A stretch of DNA of 64,000 bases from Streptomyces sp. cf386 (GTDB lineage Bacteria; Actinomycetota; Actinomycetes; Streptomycetales; Streptomycetaceae): the NCBI RefSeq assembly GCF_900103585.1, contig NZ_FNHV01000008.1, positions 109,823 through 173,822 of the forward strand, in the 5' to 3' direction. Below the pieces are notes generated by a model. The model worked only from the letters and a program-made list of their open reading frames with translations. It searched no databases and was not told the origin of the DNA. Within the stretch, counting starts at the first letter, position 1, and the number at the start of each line of letters is the position of its first letter. Shown here in pieces: positions 18,011 through 26,740 of this stretch. The position numbers were made by a program, and so were the translations under genes.

Positions 18011-18992
18011 CTACGGCGTCTCCCCCGCGCGCCGGATCGGCAGCATCGTCGGAACGGGCTCGCCCGCCAGGAAGTCGAGGACGATCCGGTTGACCTGCGC
18101 GGGCTTCTCCAGCGGGAGCGCGTGCGAGGTGCCGGGGACCACGGCCAGTTCGGAGCGGGGGATCGCTCGGTACAGGGCGATGGTGTGCTCCAGGGTCACC
18201 AGGTCGTCGTCGCCGACGAGGACGAGCGCGGGCGCGGTGATGCGGGCCAGGTCGTCGGTGGTGAGGGTGGGCCGCGTGGTGATCATCTCGGCCATCCTGC
18301 CGACGACGACCGGCCAGTGGTCCCGGCCGTCGGGCGACACGGCCGCGTAGCTCTCACGGAACGCCGCCATGCCGGGACCGTCGGGATCCAGGTCCTCGAA
18401 CATCGCCGGAGCCGCCAGACTCTCCGGCGCCGGACGGAAGTTGGCCCCGATGGCCACGACCTTGCGGACCAGGTCGGGCCGGGCGAGGGCGACGAGCAGC
18501 GCGACGATCCCGCCGTCGCTCCACCCGACGAGATGGGCGGGCCCGCCGGCGACCGCCTCGATGAAGGCGACGGTGTCGTCGGCCATGTCCTGGTAGGACA
18601 GCGGTCCCGTGACATCGTGTGTACGACCGTGCCCGCGGCGCCAGGGCCTGTCCGGCGGATCAGGCCGGCTTCGAGAGACGGTCTCTTTTCGGCGGACCCG
18701 AGCGGGGTCTGGTGCGTGCAGCTGCAAGGCGGAGGAGGGAGTCGACGCGGAGCGTCGGCGAGTGACGACAACGCGGCTGGGGGTCCCCCCTCTGAGGGAG
18801 TGCGTGCCAGACCCCGCGACGCCGGCATGATCCGCCGGACAGGCCCTGGGGGAGCAGGACGCGGTACCTCGCCGCGAGGCCCGCGCGCTGCGCCTGCCAG
18901 GTCTCGTTGGTGCAGAACGCGCCGTGCAGCAGGAGCAGCGGATCACCGGCGCCTTCGGCCTCGTACCACGTCCGCACGCCGGGCAACTCCAC
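18011..18992 (-). pseudogene. Alpha/beta hydrolase gene split by a MITE
   Basis: The 5' part (from a GTG at 18992) reads MELPGVRTWYEAEGAGDPLL and LLHGAFCTNETWQAQR, up to AARYRVLLPQ. The 3' part resumes as GHGRTHDVTGPLSYQDMADD, with the nucleophile elbow VGWSDGG, the acid in LVGDDD and the catalytic His in VPGTSHALPL. Joined, they make a typical 250-260-residue hydrolase. The 209-bp element at 18641-18849 breaks the frame just after the oxyanion-hole strand. The fragments are otherwise well preserved, so the insertion looks recent. Confidence 0.85.
18641..18849. mobile_element. 209-bp MITE with 22-bp perfect terminal inverted repeats
   Basis: The left end begins CCAGGGCCTGTCCGGCGG and the right end is its exact reverse complement over 22 bp. 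The interior has no transposase gene and contains GGAGTCGACGCGGAGCG-type sequence that I recognise as common in Streptomyces dispersed repeats. It is a non-autonomous element, probably moved in trans by an IS transposase. It interrupts an alpha/beta hydrolase gene. No unambiguous target duplication can be read at the ends. Confidence 0.8.
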
Positions 18993-19103
18993 GTACTAGC
19001 CCATCGCTTCGGCCTCTCCCCACGCAACGCCGGCGCCCGAAGCCAGTCTCCGCCGTCGATCACCCACCCTGCAATGCGGCACGGCGCGGCACGACACGAC
19101 ACG

Positions 19104-19844
19104 TCAGCCGGCGCTCCCGAGCCAGTACCCGAACCCCCGCCGGGTATGGACCAGCGCCGGCTCCCTCGGATCGCTGTCCACCTTGCGACGCAACCGCGAC
19201 ACCAGCTTCTCGATCGCCTCGTTCGCCCGGAAGTCGCCCCACACATGCCGGCTGATCTGCTCCTTCGACAGCACGCACTCGGCGTTGACGAGCAGATGGC
19301 GCAGCAGTCGGTACTCGGCGGGGGTGAGGTCGAGGGAACGGGTGCCGCGCCGGGCCCGGCAGGTGGCGTCGTCCAGGACCAGGTCGCCGTAGCGGGGCAG
19401 ACCGGCAGGGCGTTCGGGGCATCGGCGGCGCAGCAGGACGTCGACCCGGGCGAGGACCTCGGCGATCCGCAGCGGCTTGGTGACGTAGTCCTGTTCGCCC
19501 GGGCCGAGTTCGGGGACGAGGCGGTGGATCGAGTCGCAGGTGGTGAGGAAGAGCAGCGGGGCGGGCGGCAGCTTCGCGAGGTGCGGGAGGAGTACGGCGT
19601 CCCACACCGCCAGGTCGAAGCAGTGCTCGGTCAGCCGCACCATCCCCTCGGCTCCGGTGCCCGCCGTGCCGACCCGGTAGCCGGCCAACTCCAGGGTGGT
19701 GCTGAGCAGTTCGCTGTCCACCGGATCGTCGGCGACGACCAGGACGCACTGTCCGTCCCCGCGTGGGGGCGAGGGTTTCTCCACGAGGGAGGCCCTCATC
19801 GGGAGGGCGGGTTTCTCCAGGAGGTTCGAGAGGTTCGCGTTCAT
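19104..19844 (-). CDS. OmpR/PhoB-family response regulator (orphan)
   Basis: A 246-residue regulator. The N-terminal extension of about 30 residues precedes a receiver domain (CVLVVADDPVDSELLSTTL, putative phospho-Asp in FDLAVWDAVLLP, Lys in YVTKPLR). The C-terminal winged helix spans about 150-245 (LTPAEYRLLRHLLVNAECVL, RHVWGDFRANEAIEKLVSRL, GFGYWLG). The receiver is somewhat divergent around the Asp. No OmpR-type kinase is adjacent. It lies 48 bp downstream of the MarR gene on the same strand. Confidence 0.85.
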   Translation of the reverse strand: MNANLSNLLEKPALPMRASLVEKPSPPRGDGQCVLVVADDPVDSELLSTTLELAGYRVGTAGTGAEGMVRLTEHCFDLAVWDAVLLPHLAKLPPAPLLFLTTCDSIHRLVPELGPGEQDYVTKPLRIAEVLARVDVLLRRRCPERPAGLPRYGDLVLDDATCRARRGTRSLDLTPAEYRLLRHLLVNAECVLSKEQISRHVWGDFRANEAIEKLVSRLRRKVDSDPREPALVHTRRGFGYWLGSAG

Positions 19845-19891
19845 GGCGACACCCTTCGTGTGGGGGATGCGCTGCGCGCCGGAACGGGTCG

Positions 19892-20398
19892 TCAGGCGGT
19901 GGGGCCGAGGTCGGCCGGTATTTCGGCGTTGGTGACGAAGTCGTCGACCAGACGGTGGAAGAGCTCGGCGAGCTGTCGTAGGTCGTCGTCGGACCAGTCG
20001 GCCAGCGCCATGCGCATGCCGATGCGGCCGACCTCGCGGATGCGGTCCACCGCGGCCCTGCCCGCGTCGGTGAGTTCGATGCGCTGGGCCCGCCGGTCGT
20101 GCGGGTCGGCGGCCCTGAGCACATAGCCGGCCCGCTCCAACTGCTGTACCTGGCGCGTGACATGGGATGCCTCCACCGCCAGCAGCCCCGCCAGCACGCC
20201 GGGCCGCATCGGCTCGCTCTCGGCGAGGCGGCGCAGGATCGCCACGGCGGCACGGTCCAGGGCCAGACCGGCCGCGGCCATCAGGTACTCGTGCTGTCTC
20301 GCCCGGCTCGCCAGGTAGGTGATCCGGGTGAGGCACTTCTCGATCTCCACGATGTGCGCCGGGTCGGGCGCCGCTGCTGCGGCTGACAGTGCGGACAT
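19892..20398 (-). CDS. MarR-family transcriptional regulator
   Basis: A 168-residue winged-helix repressor. The core is ALDRAAVAILRRLAESEPMR, GLLAVEASHVTRQVQQLERA and the wing DPHDRRAQRIELTDAGRAAV. It is divergent from the zinc dehydrogenase gene, and the 180-bp gap holds three copies of a 17-bp palindromic box that are the obvious operators. The repressor therefore very likely controls itself and the dehydrogenase; the inducer is unknown. Confidence 0.9.
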   Translation of the reverse strand: MSALSAAAAAPDPAHIVEIEKCLTRITYLASRARQHEYLMAAAGLALDRAAVAILRRLAESEPMRPGVLAGLLAVEASHVTRQVQQLERAGYVLRAADPHDRRAQRIELTDAGRAAVDRIREVGRIGMRMALADWSDDDLRQLAELFHRLVDDFVTNAEIPADLGPTA

Positions 20399-20418
20399 GG
20401 CTTCACCGTAGCAGCTAC

Positions 20419-20502
20419 TTGCCTAAGTTAAGCAAAGTTTTCCGAAGCATCAGAAGATTGCTTGACTTAAGTAACAGCCACATGCTTGCCTAAGTTAAGC
20501 AA
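20419..20502. promoter_or_regulatory. Three 17-bp MarR operator boxes
   Basis: Boxes at 20419-20435 and 20486-20502 are identical (TTGCCTAAGTTAAGCAA). The box at 20458-20474 is a near match (TTGCTTGACTTAAGTAA). Each is an imperfect palindrome centred on TAAGTTA/ACTTAA. They lie between the divergent MarR and dehydrogenase genes in an AT-rich patch. The repetition makes a regulatory role almost certain. Confidence 0.8.
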
Positions 20503-20526
20503 TGACAAGGCACGGGCACCCCCGGG

Positions 20527-20571
20527 TGTCACAGAACCGGATGTCACAGAACCGGATGTCACAGAAAGCGA
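20527..20571 (+). repeat. 15-bp direct repeat, three copies, in the dehydrogenase leader
   Basis: TGTCACAGAACCGGA occurs twice in tandem, followed by a degenerate third copy TGTCACAGAAAGCGA, ending 8 bp before the start codon. The unit length is a multiple of three, so an upstream start codon would read a VTEPD repeat. Its role is unclear. Confidence 0.6.
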
Positions 20572-20578
20572 GCTCTCC

Positions 20579-21616
20579 ATGACCACCATGAGGTCCGTTC
20601 ACACCGGCGCCCAGAACGAGATCGACGTCGTCGCCGTCGAGCGCCCCACACCCGGACCCAAGGACGCCCTGGTCCGTATCCGCGCCTGCGGCATCTGCGG
20701 TACCGACACCTTCTTCCTGCACCTCGGCGGCACGCCCCTCGGCGCCGACGGCTCGATGCGCGCCCTCCCCCTCGGTCACGAGCCCGCCGGTGAGATCGTC
20801 GAGATCGGTGCCGAGGTCGGCGGGCTGAAGGTGGGCGACCGGGTGGTCGTCAACCCGCAGGGTGTGCCCTCCGGGATCATCGGGTGCGGCGGTGCGCACG
20901 GGGCCATGAGCGAGTACCTGCTCGTCGAGGAGGCGGAGATCGGCAGAAACCTGGCCGTCTTCCCCGGCCATGTGCCCTTCGACGTCGCCGCCCTCAACGA
21001 GCCGATGGCCGTCGCCCGGCACTGTGTGAACCGCTCCGAGGCCGGCCCCGCCGACAAGGTGGTCGTCTTCGGTGCCGGGCCCATCGGGCTGGGCGCCACC
21101 ATCTGGCTGAAGCTGCGCGGGGTCGAGCACGTGGTCGTCGCCGACGTCCTCCCGGAGCGGCTGGAGACGGCGCTGGCCGTCGGGGCCGACGCCGTCATCA
21201 ACTCGGCGGAGGAGAACGTCACCGAGCGGCTCACCGAGCTGCACGGTCCTGCCGCGAATGCGCTCGGGCAGGCGCGGGCCGGGACGGACATCTATATCGA
21301 CGCCGCCGGGGCGCCCGCGGTCTTTCAGGCCACCGTCGACTCCGCGAAGTGGGGGGCCAAGATGGTCATGGTCGCCGTACAGAAGAAGTCCGACGCGATC
21401 GATCTCGGGGGGATGCTGCGGAGTGAGCTGACGCTGATCGCCTCCCAGGGGTATCCGACCGAGATCTTCGAGGTGACCGCCGAGCTCGCGGAGCACCATG
21501 AGCGCTTCGCGAGGCTGATCAGTCATCGGGTGCCGTTCGACGAGGTCGAGCGGGCGTTTGGGCTGGCGATGACGCCGGGGGCGGCGGAGAAGGTTGTCGT
21601 CACCTTTGGCTCGTAG
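20579..21616 (+). CDS. Zinc-dependent alcohol dehydrogenase family protein
   Basis: A 345-residue medium-chain dehydrogenase. Catalytic zinc ligands are in ACGICGTDTFF (Cys), LGHEPAGE (His, Glu) and LNEPMAVARH. The NAD(P)-binding Rossmann fold begins VVVFGAGPIGLGA near residue 160. The four-cysteine structural-zinc lobe of classical members is absent. The ATG at 20579 is chosen because the upstream coding-like sequence is the 15-bp repeat. Divergence from MarR with shared operators points to inducible expression, perhaps in alcohol or aldehyde detoxification. Confidence 0.9.
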   Translation: MTTMRSVHTGAQNEIDVVAVERPTPGPKDALVRIRACGICGTDTFFLHLGGTPLGADGSMRALPLGHEPAGEIVEIGAEVGGLKVGDRVVVNPQGVPSGIIGCGGAHGAMSEYLLVEEAEIGRNLAVFPGHVPFDVAALNEPMAVARHCVNRSEAGPADKVVVFGAGPIGLGATIWLKLRGVEHVVVADVLPERLETALAVGADAVINSAEENVTERLTELHGPAANALGQARAGTDIYIDAAGAPAVFQATVDSAKWGAKMVMVAVQKKSDAIDLGGMLRSELTLIASQGYPTEIFEVTAELAEHHERFARLISHRVPFDEVERAFGLAMTPGAAEKVVVTFGS

Positions 21617-21649
21617 GTGGTGCCACGCGGTGTCGTCGAGCGGGTGCCG

Positions 21650-21722
21650 CGCCGTTGTGGCTGGTCGCGCCCACGCGGCGGAGCCGCATATCGATGCAGC
21701 CCCGCGCCCCTGAAGACGGGCG
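21650..21722. repeat. Streptomyces-type dispersed intergenic repeat
   Basis: The stretch beginning CCGCGCCGTTGTGGCTGGTC, with a small stem (GCGGC-GGA-GCCGC) and ending AGCCCCGCGCCCCTGAAG, matches my memory of a short intergenic repeat found many times in Streptomyces genomes. Only one copy lies in this window. Function is unknown. Confidence 0.5.
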
Positions 21723-21755
21723 TTGCCGTCACGGCATCTGACAGGAACTCCTCTC

Positions 21756-22976
21756 ATGGCCCCTCTCATCGCCCCTCCCCTGGTCGGCAACGTGCAGCAG
21801 CAACTGCGCCGGCACCCCCACACAGTCGACGCCGGCGTCGCCCTCGCCGTGTTCGTCTGTGCTCTCCCCGGCACCGTCGTCACGCTCCCGGGCCATGAAC
21901 CCGGACCGGCGTGGTGGCCCGGTGTGCTGCTGGCCGGGGTCTCCTGCCTGGCGCTGATGTGGCGGCACTCCCGGCCGCGGGGCACCGCGCTGGTGACGAC
22001 GGTGGGCGCCATGGTGATGGCCGGGCTCGGCTATCTCCTGACCGTGCTGCTGCTCGGGCCGCTGATGATCGCGCTGTACACGCTGGCGCTGCGGACCGAC
22101 CGGCGTACCGCCAACGTCTTCGCCGGCGTGGGGATCGTCCTGGTGGTCGGCACGACCCTGGTCCTCGACCCGTACGACGAACCCCTGTCCCTCAAGCTGC
22201 TCGGTCCCGCCGCATGGCTGCTGTTGCCCACCGCGCTCGGCACCATGACGCGGCTGCGGGGTGCCTACCTCGAAGCCGTGCAGGCGCGGGCCGAGCACGC
22301 CGAGCGGACGCGGGAGGAGGAGGCGCGGCGGCGGGTCGTGGAGGAGCGGCTGCGGATCGCGCGGGATCTGCACGACGTCGTCGCCCACCACCTCGTCCTG
22401 GCCAAGATCCAGGCGGGCGCCGTGGCCCGGCTGCTGCCAGGCCGGCCTACGGAGGCCGGGCGGATCACCGGTGAGCTGGCCGGTACGACCGACTCGGCCC
22501 TGCGTGAGCTCAAGGCCACGGTCGGACTGCTCCGGCACCACACCGACGAGCCGGACGACCGACCGCGACCGGGGGCCACGCCCGGGCTCGACAGGCTTCC
22601 CGAGCTCGTGGGGTCCTTCGAGGGCGCCGGGCTCAAGGTGACCGTCACGACGGAGGGGGAGCCGCGGGCCCTTTCCGCCGGTGCGGATCTCACGGCGTAC
22701 CGGATCGTGCAGGAGGCCCTGACCAACGTCACCAAGCACGCCGGCGGTCACTCGGCGGACGTGCGGCTGGTGTACGGCGCCGAGCGGCTGGTGCTGAGCA
22801 TCAGCAACGGCGGTCGGGCCGGATCGCACGTCAATTCCCTTTCGACGAGCGGTGGTTACGGGCTGATCGGGATGCGTGAACGCGCGCATTCCGTCGGCGG
22901 CCGGATCCGGATGGGGCATCGGCCCCAGGGCGGATTCGAAGTGATCGCCGAGCTGCCGTTCCCAGCTCACCTCTGA
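21756..22976 (+). CDS. NarL-type sensor histidine kinase (orphan)
   Basis: A 406-residue membrane kinase with five hydrophobic helices over residues 25-155. The coiled segment RAEHAERTREEEARRRV leads to the phospho-acceptor site RIARDLHDVVAHHLVLAKIQ and a HATPase domain (AYRIVQEALTNVTKHAGG, GLIGMRERAHSVGG). The ATG follows AGGAA. As with its paralogue at 5554-6795, no response regulator lies next to it and an exporter gene is adjacent, here 63 bp downstream. It may work with a distant regulator or sense the exporter's substrate; both are speculative. Confidence 0.88.
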   Translation: MAPLIAPPLVGNVQQQLRRHPHTVDAGVALAVFVCALPGTVVTLPGHEPGPAWWPGVLLAGVSCLALMWRHSRPRGTALVTTVGAMVMAGLGYLLTVLLLGPLMIALYTLALRTDRRTANVFAGVGIVLVVGTTLVLDPYDEPLSLKLLGPAAWLLLPTALGTMTRLRGAYLEAVQARAEHAERTREEEARRRVVEERLRIARDLHDVVAHHLVLAKIQAGAVARLLPGRPTEAGRITGELAGTTDSALRELKATVGLLRHHTDEPDDRPRPGATPGLDRLPELVGSFEGAGLKVTVTTEGEPRALSAGADLTAYRIVQEALTNVTKHAGGHSADVRLVYGAERLVLSISNGGRAGSHVNSLSTSGGYGLIGMRERAHSVGGRIRMGHRPQGGFEVIAELPFPAHL

Positions 22977-23039
22977 ACCTCTGAACCGCTGCACCTCTGC
23001 ACTGCACCTCTGAACCAACCCCCTGATGGAGGCTCCGTC

Positions 23040-24515
23040 ATGTCCCATGCCCTTGCCCGACCCGCCGACGCGGGAAGGAAGTCCGCCGCGCCGAACGCCG
23101 TCGTGGCCGTGCTGGCCCTCGCCGGGATCGTCGTCTCGCTGATGCAGACCCTGGTCATCCCGATCGTCCCGGAGCTGCCGAAGCTGCTGGACGCCTCCCC
23201 GTCCGACACCGCCTGGGCGGTCACCGCGACGCTGCTCGCCGCCGCCGTGGCCACGCCGGTCGTCGGGCGGCTCGGCGACATGTACGGCAAGCGGCGGATG
23301 CTGCTCGCGAGCATCGCCCTGCTGGTGTCCGGGTCGGTGGTGTGCGCGCTGGCCGACTCGCTGGTGCCGATGATCGTCGGGCGGACGCTGCAGGGGCTGG
23401 CCGCCGCGGTCGTCCCGCTCGGCATCAGCATCCTGCGGGACGAGCTGCCCGCCGACCGCCTCGCCGGCTCCACCGCCCTGATGAGTGCCTCGCTCGGTGT
23501 CGGTGGCGCGCTCGGGCTGCCGTCCGCCGCGTTCATCGCCGACAACTGGGACTGGCACCTGCTGTTCTGGACCTCCGCTGCGCTCGGTGTGCTCTCCTTC
23601 CTGCTGGTCCTGGCCGTCGTACCGGCGTCGAAGACGCGCACCGGCGGCCGGTTCGACCTGGTCGGCTCGCTCGGGCTGTCGGCCGGTCTTGTCACCCTGC
23701 TGCTGGCCGTCTCGAAGGGCGCCGACTGGGGCTGGACCAGCGCGACGACGCTGGGTCTGGGTGCCGCGGCGGTCGTGATCCTGCTGGCCTGGGGCTGGTG
23801 GGAGCTGAGGTCGCGGCAGCCGCTGGTGGATCTGCGCACCACCGCACGGCCGCAGGTGCTGTTCACCAACCTCGCCTCCGTCGCGCTCGGCTTCTCGATG
23901 TTCGCGATGTCGCTGGTGCTGCCGCAGCTGCTCCAGCTGCCGTCGCAGACCGGCTACGGCCTGGGCAAGTCGATGCTCACCGTCGGCCTGGTGCTGGCCC
24001 CGCAGGGCCTGGTGATGATGGCCATGTCGGCCGTGTCCGCGGCCGTCACCAAGGCCCGGGGGCCCAAGGTCACCCTGATGATCGGCGCGCTGATCGTGGC
24101 CTCCGGGTACGGCCTGAACATCGTGCTGATGAGCGAGGTCTGGCACCTGATCCTGGTGTCCTGCATCATCGGCGCGGGCGTCGGCTTCACCTACGGCGCC
24201 CTGCCCGCCCTGATCATGGGCGCCGTACCGGAGTCGGAGACGGCCGCGGCCAACAGCCTCAACACCCTGATGCGTTCGCTCGGCACCTCCTTCGCCAGTG
24301 CCATCGCGGGCGTCGTCCTGGCCCAGATGACCACTGACTTCGGCGGCTACGCGCTGCCCTCGGAGAACGGCTTCAAGGTCGTCATGGCCATCGGCGCGGG
24401 CGCGGCCCTGCTGGCCTTCGCGGTCGCCATGTTCATCCCGAAGCAGCGCGCGGGTGCCGTGGGCCGGCCCGCCGCCGAGGACGAGCCGCGGCTGGCGGTG
24501 GTCAAGTCGGGCTGA
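23040..24515 (+). CDS. MFS drug exporter, DHA2 (14-TM) family
   Basis: A 491-residue transporter with about 14 membrane helices. The motif A equivalent VGRLGDMYGKRRMLLAS lies between helices 2 and 3. The motif C-like stretch MSASLGVGGALGLPSAAFIA lies in helix 5, which marks antiporter-type drug exporters. The gene follows the histidine kinase by 63 bp with a short string of CTGAACCNCT-like repeats between, so the two probably form an operon. Substrate unknown. Confidence 0.9.
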   Translation: MSHALARPADAGRKSAAPNAVVAVLALAGIVVSLMQTLVIPIVPELPKLLDASPSDTAWAVTATLLAAAVATPVVGRLGDMYGKRRMLLASIALLVSGSVVCALADSLVPMIVGRTLQGLAAAVVPLGISILRDELPADRLAGSTALMSASLGVGGALGLPSAAFIADNWDWHLLFWTSAALGVLSFLLVLAVVPASKTRTGGRFDLVGSLGLSAGLVTLLLAVSKGADWGWTSATTLGLGAAAVVILLAWGWWELRSRQPLVDLRTTARPQVLFTNLASVALGFSMFAMSLVLPQLLQLPSQTGYGLGKSMLTVGLVLAPQGLVMMAMSAVSAAVTKARGPKVTLMIGALIVASGYGLNIVLMSEVWHLILVSCIIGAGVGFTYGALPALIMGAVPESETAAANSLNTLMRSLGTSFASAIAGVVLAQMTTDFGGYALPSENGFKVVMAIGAGAALLAFAVAMFIPKQRAGAVGRPAAEDEPRLAVVKSG

Positions 24516-24542
24516 CGGCAGGTCAGGGCAAGTCACGGCAGG

Positions 24543-24695
24543 TCACGGCAGGTTGAAGAAGATCATGGGGTTGTCTTGGCTGTCCCGCAGAGGCAGGCCG
24601 AGTGCCTACGACCGCTTGACGTCCCTCAACCGGTCGTAGGTCTCCGGGGCATGAGCGCGGGACGCCGTGAAGTACGCCGTCCCGCGCTCCGCCGG
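24543..24695 (-). pseudogene. Degraded VOC/glyoxalase-family gene fragment
   Basis: One minus-strand frame reads ERGTAYFTASRAHAPETYDR then LRDVKRS, stop, ALGLPLRDSQDNPMIFFNLP, stop. The RDxxxNPxxFF ending and the upstream ETYDRLRD helix resemble the C-terminal half of a VOC (glyoxalase/bleomycin-resistance) module, with an in-frame TAG. No intact N-terminal part remains. Confidence 0.4.
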
Positions 24696-24699
24696 GCAT

Positions 24700-25200
24700 C
24701 GTGCTGGGGCTGGTGTCCTGATGGGACATCGACGACATCGACGTACTCCTGGGGCGGGAGGGGTGATGACCTCCACTGTGGCGGTACGCCGGGCCGGTTC
24801 GCCTCGGCCGAACGGCCGGGTTCCGTGGCCGTGTTGGCAGGCGGCTCCACCGAACGGACGAGTTGGTCCGTGACGGAGCAAGACAACGACAACGAGAGAG
24901 CGGCGGCGCGCTGCGACTGTCGGTGATCACGAATGAGACAAGCGGCAAAGGACGCACGGTGGACCGAGAGGGTCGTCGGCCGGTCGAGGTCGCTGCGTAG
25001 GCCACACATATCGCGCAGGGCCGGTCAAGCCTCGGAAGCGGACGGCCCCGATAGTGAACCGGTTCTTCCAGAACGTGTCCGCCTCGACCGTAAACACACC
25101 CGGACCATACGGAATGTGACTGTCTGTATTGGATCTAGTGCTTTAAGTAACGAACCTCATAGGGTCAAAGTGTCGCCAACACCGTATCCCTGGAGGATTC
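24700..25200. other. About 500-bp intergenic region upstream of the GDSL hydrolase
   Basis: No convincing gene is visible. The last 100 bases are less GC-rich (TTGGATCTAGTGCTTTAAGT) and probably hold the promoter of the hydrolase, whose ribosome site is CTGGAGGATTC. Confidence 0.4.
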
Positions 25201-26175
25201 GTGGCAAGCTTCCGCACTCGGCTGACCCTGCTCGGCTCGGCCGCGGCTCTCACCGCCGGCGCCCTCGCTCCCGCACAACTCGTCGGGGCGCAACCCGCCG
25301 CCGCGGCGTCCTACGAGTGGGTCGCCCTGGGCGACTCCTACACCGCCGGGGTCATCCCTGCCGCGGGCGACACCTTCGAAGTCCCCCGCGACGGCTGTGA
25401 GCGCACCGACCAGTCCTACCCCCAGGTCATCGACCGCGACCTCGGCTCGCTCATCGAACTGACCAACGTCAGCTGCGGCGCCGCCACGATCCAGGACGTC
25501 ACCTTCAGGGCGCAGGAGCCGATCGGCCGTCACCTGCCGCCCTTCTCCGAGGACCCGGACTACCCGTTCCCGCCGGTGCCGCCCCAGTCCGAGGCGGTGG
25601 GCCCCGGCACCGACGTGATCACCGTCGGGGTCGGCGGCAACACCCTCGGCTTCGCCGACATCCTGCGCACCTGCCTGGAGTTGGGCTCGGGCAGCGGCGG
25701 CGTGGGCACCCCGTGCCGGGACGGCCTGGCCGACGACATCCCCGCCCGCCTGACCAAGGTGGGCAAGGACTACGACGAGATGCTCACCGTGCTCCACGAG
25801 CGGGCCCCACACGCCAAGGTCCTGGCCGTCGGCTACCCCACGGTCATCCCCAAGGACACCACCAAGTGCCGGTACAACGACCTGGAACAGTTCGGGCCGA
25901 TCACCCAGGGCGACCTGGACTGGCTGCGCCAAGACGTCCTGGAACCCCTCAACAAGGCCATCGAGAAGTCGGCCGGCACCCAGGACACCGCCACCTTCGT
26001 CAACCTCTACGACTCCACCGAGAACCACAGCGTCTGCGACGCCGGCAAGTGGGTCGAGGGAGTCCTCGCCAGCGGCTCCTTCGAGCCGGCCCTCGTGCAC
26101 CCCAACGCCAGGGGCCACAAGAACGCCGCCGACCACGTCACCTCGGCGATCCTGAACAGCATCGGCGTGGACTGA
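25201..26175 (+). CDS. Secreted SGNH/GDSL-family lipase/esterase
   Basis: A 324-residue exported hydrolase with a GTG start behind GGAGG. The signal peptide ends near AQPAAAAS (residue 37). Block I is VALGDSYTAG with the nucleophile Ser; block II Gly is in VSCGAATIQDV; block III is VGVGGNTLGF; block V is ALVHPNARGHKNAA with the catalytic His. Six cysteines suggest disulfides, as in the Streptomyces SGNH lipases. The expected role is extracellular hydrolysis of lipids or esters. Confidence 0.9.
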   Translation: MASFRTRLTLLGSAAALTAGALAPAQLVGAQPAAAASYEWVALGDSYTAGVIPAAGDTFEVPRDGCERTDQSYPQVIDRDLGSLIELTNVSCGAATIQDVTFRAQEPIGRHLPPFSEDPDYPFPPVPPQSEAVGPGTDVITVGVGGNTLGFADILRTCLELGSGSGGVGTPCRDGLADDIPARLTKVGKDYDEMLTVLHERAPHAKVLAVGYPTVIPKDTTKCRYNDLEQFGPITQGDLDWLRQDVLEPLNKAIEKSAGTQDTATFVNLYDSTENHSVCDAGKWVEGVLASGSFEPALVHPNARGHKNAADHVTSAILNSIGVD

Positions 26176-26273
26176 CCCGCACCCGGCATCCCCACCCCGG
26201 CCGCCCGGGAATCACGCACCGGGCGCCCGGGTTCTCAAGTCACGACCGTCAACCAGGCGAGGAGTGGCCGCAC

Positions 26274-26738
26274 ATGTCCGACGCAGGACCGACCGAACCC
26301 CCCGTACACGTCCACGAGCTCCGCCTGGTCGTCACCGCGGCCGACTACGACGAGGCGCTGCGCTTCTACCGGGACGTGCTCGGCCTCCCCGAGCGCGGCG
26401 CGTTCTCCTCTCCCGGCGGCCGGGTGACGATCCTCGACGCCGGCCGGGCCACCCTGGAGCTGACCGACCCGAACCACGCCGCGTTCATCGACGAGGTCGA
26501 GGTCGGCCGACGGGTCGCGGGCCATGTCCGGGTCGCCTTCCAGGTGGACGACTCGACGACCGCCACGGCCAGACTGGCCGCCGCCGGAGCCGAGGTCGTC
26601 GCGGAGCCCACCCGCACGCCCTGGAACTCGCTCAACTCACGCCTCGAAGCGCCGGGGGCCCTTCAGCTGACTCTCTTCACGGAGCTGGGTGAGAAGTCGG
26701 AGAAGAGTCCGGGCGAGGGTGAGGGTGAGAGTGAGTGA
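26274..26738 (+). CDS. VOC-family (glyoxalase/bleomycin-resistance-like) protein
   Basis: A 154-residue protein with two beta-alpha-beta-beta-beta modules. Module 1 is LRLVVTAADYDEALRFYRDV through ATLELTDPNHAAF; module 2 is VRVAFQVDDSTTATARLAAA through LQLTLFTE. Possible metal ligands are in ELRLVV and LQLTLF-type strands, but the classical His/Glu set is not complete. The C-terminal tail is a Gly-Glu repeat (GEGEGESE), which looks like recent extension. Function may be a dioxygenase, lyase or binding protein. Confidence 0.8.
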   Translation: MSDAGPTEPPVHVHELRLVVTAADYDEALRFYRDVLGLPERGAFSSPGGRVTILDAGRATLELTDPNHAAFIDEVEVGRRVAGHVRVAFQVDDSTTATARLAAAGAEVVAEPTRTPWNSLNSRLEAPGALQLTLFTELGEKSEKSPGEGEGESE

Positions 26739-26740
26739 CG

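Noticed and set aside
21729..24536. 935-codon open frame on the minus strand
   Set aside because: It is antisense to the histidine kinase and MFS genes, full of Gln/Arg/Gly low-complexity sequence, and has the codon pattern of a shadow frame.
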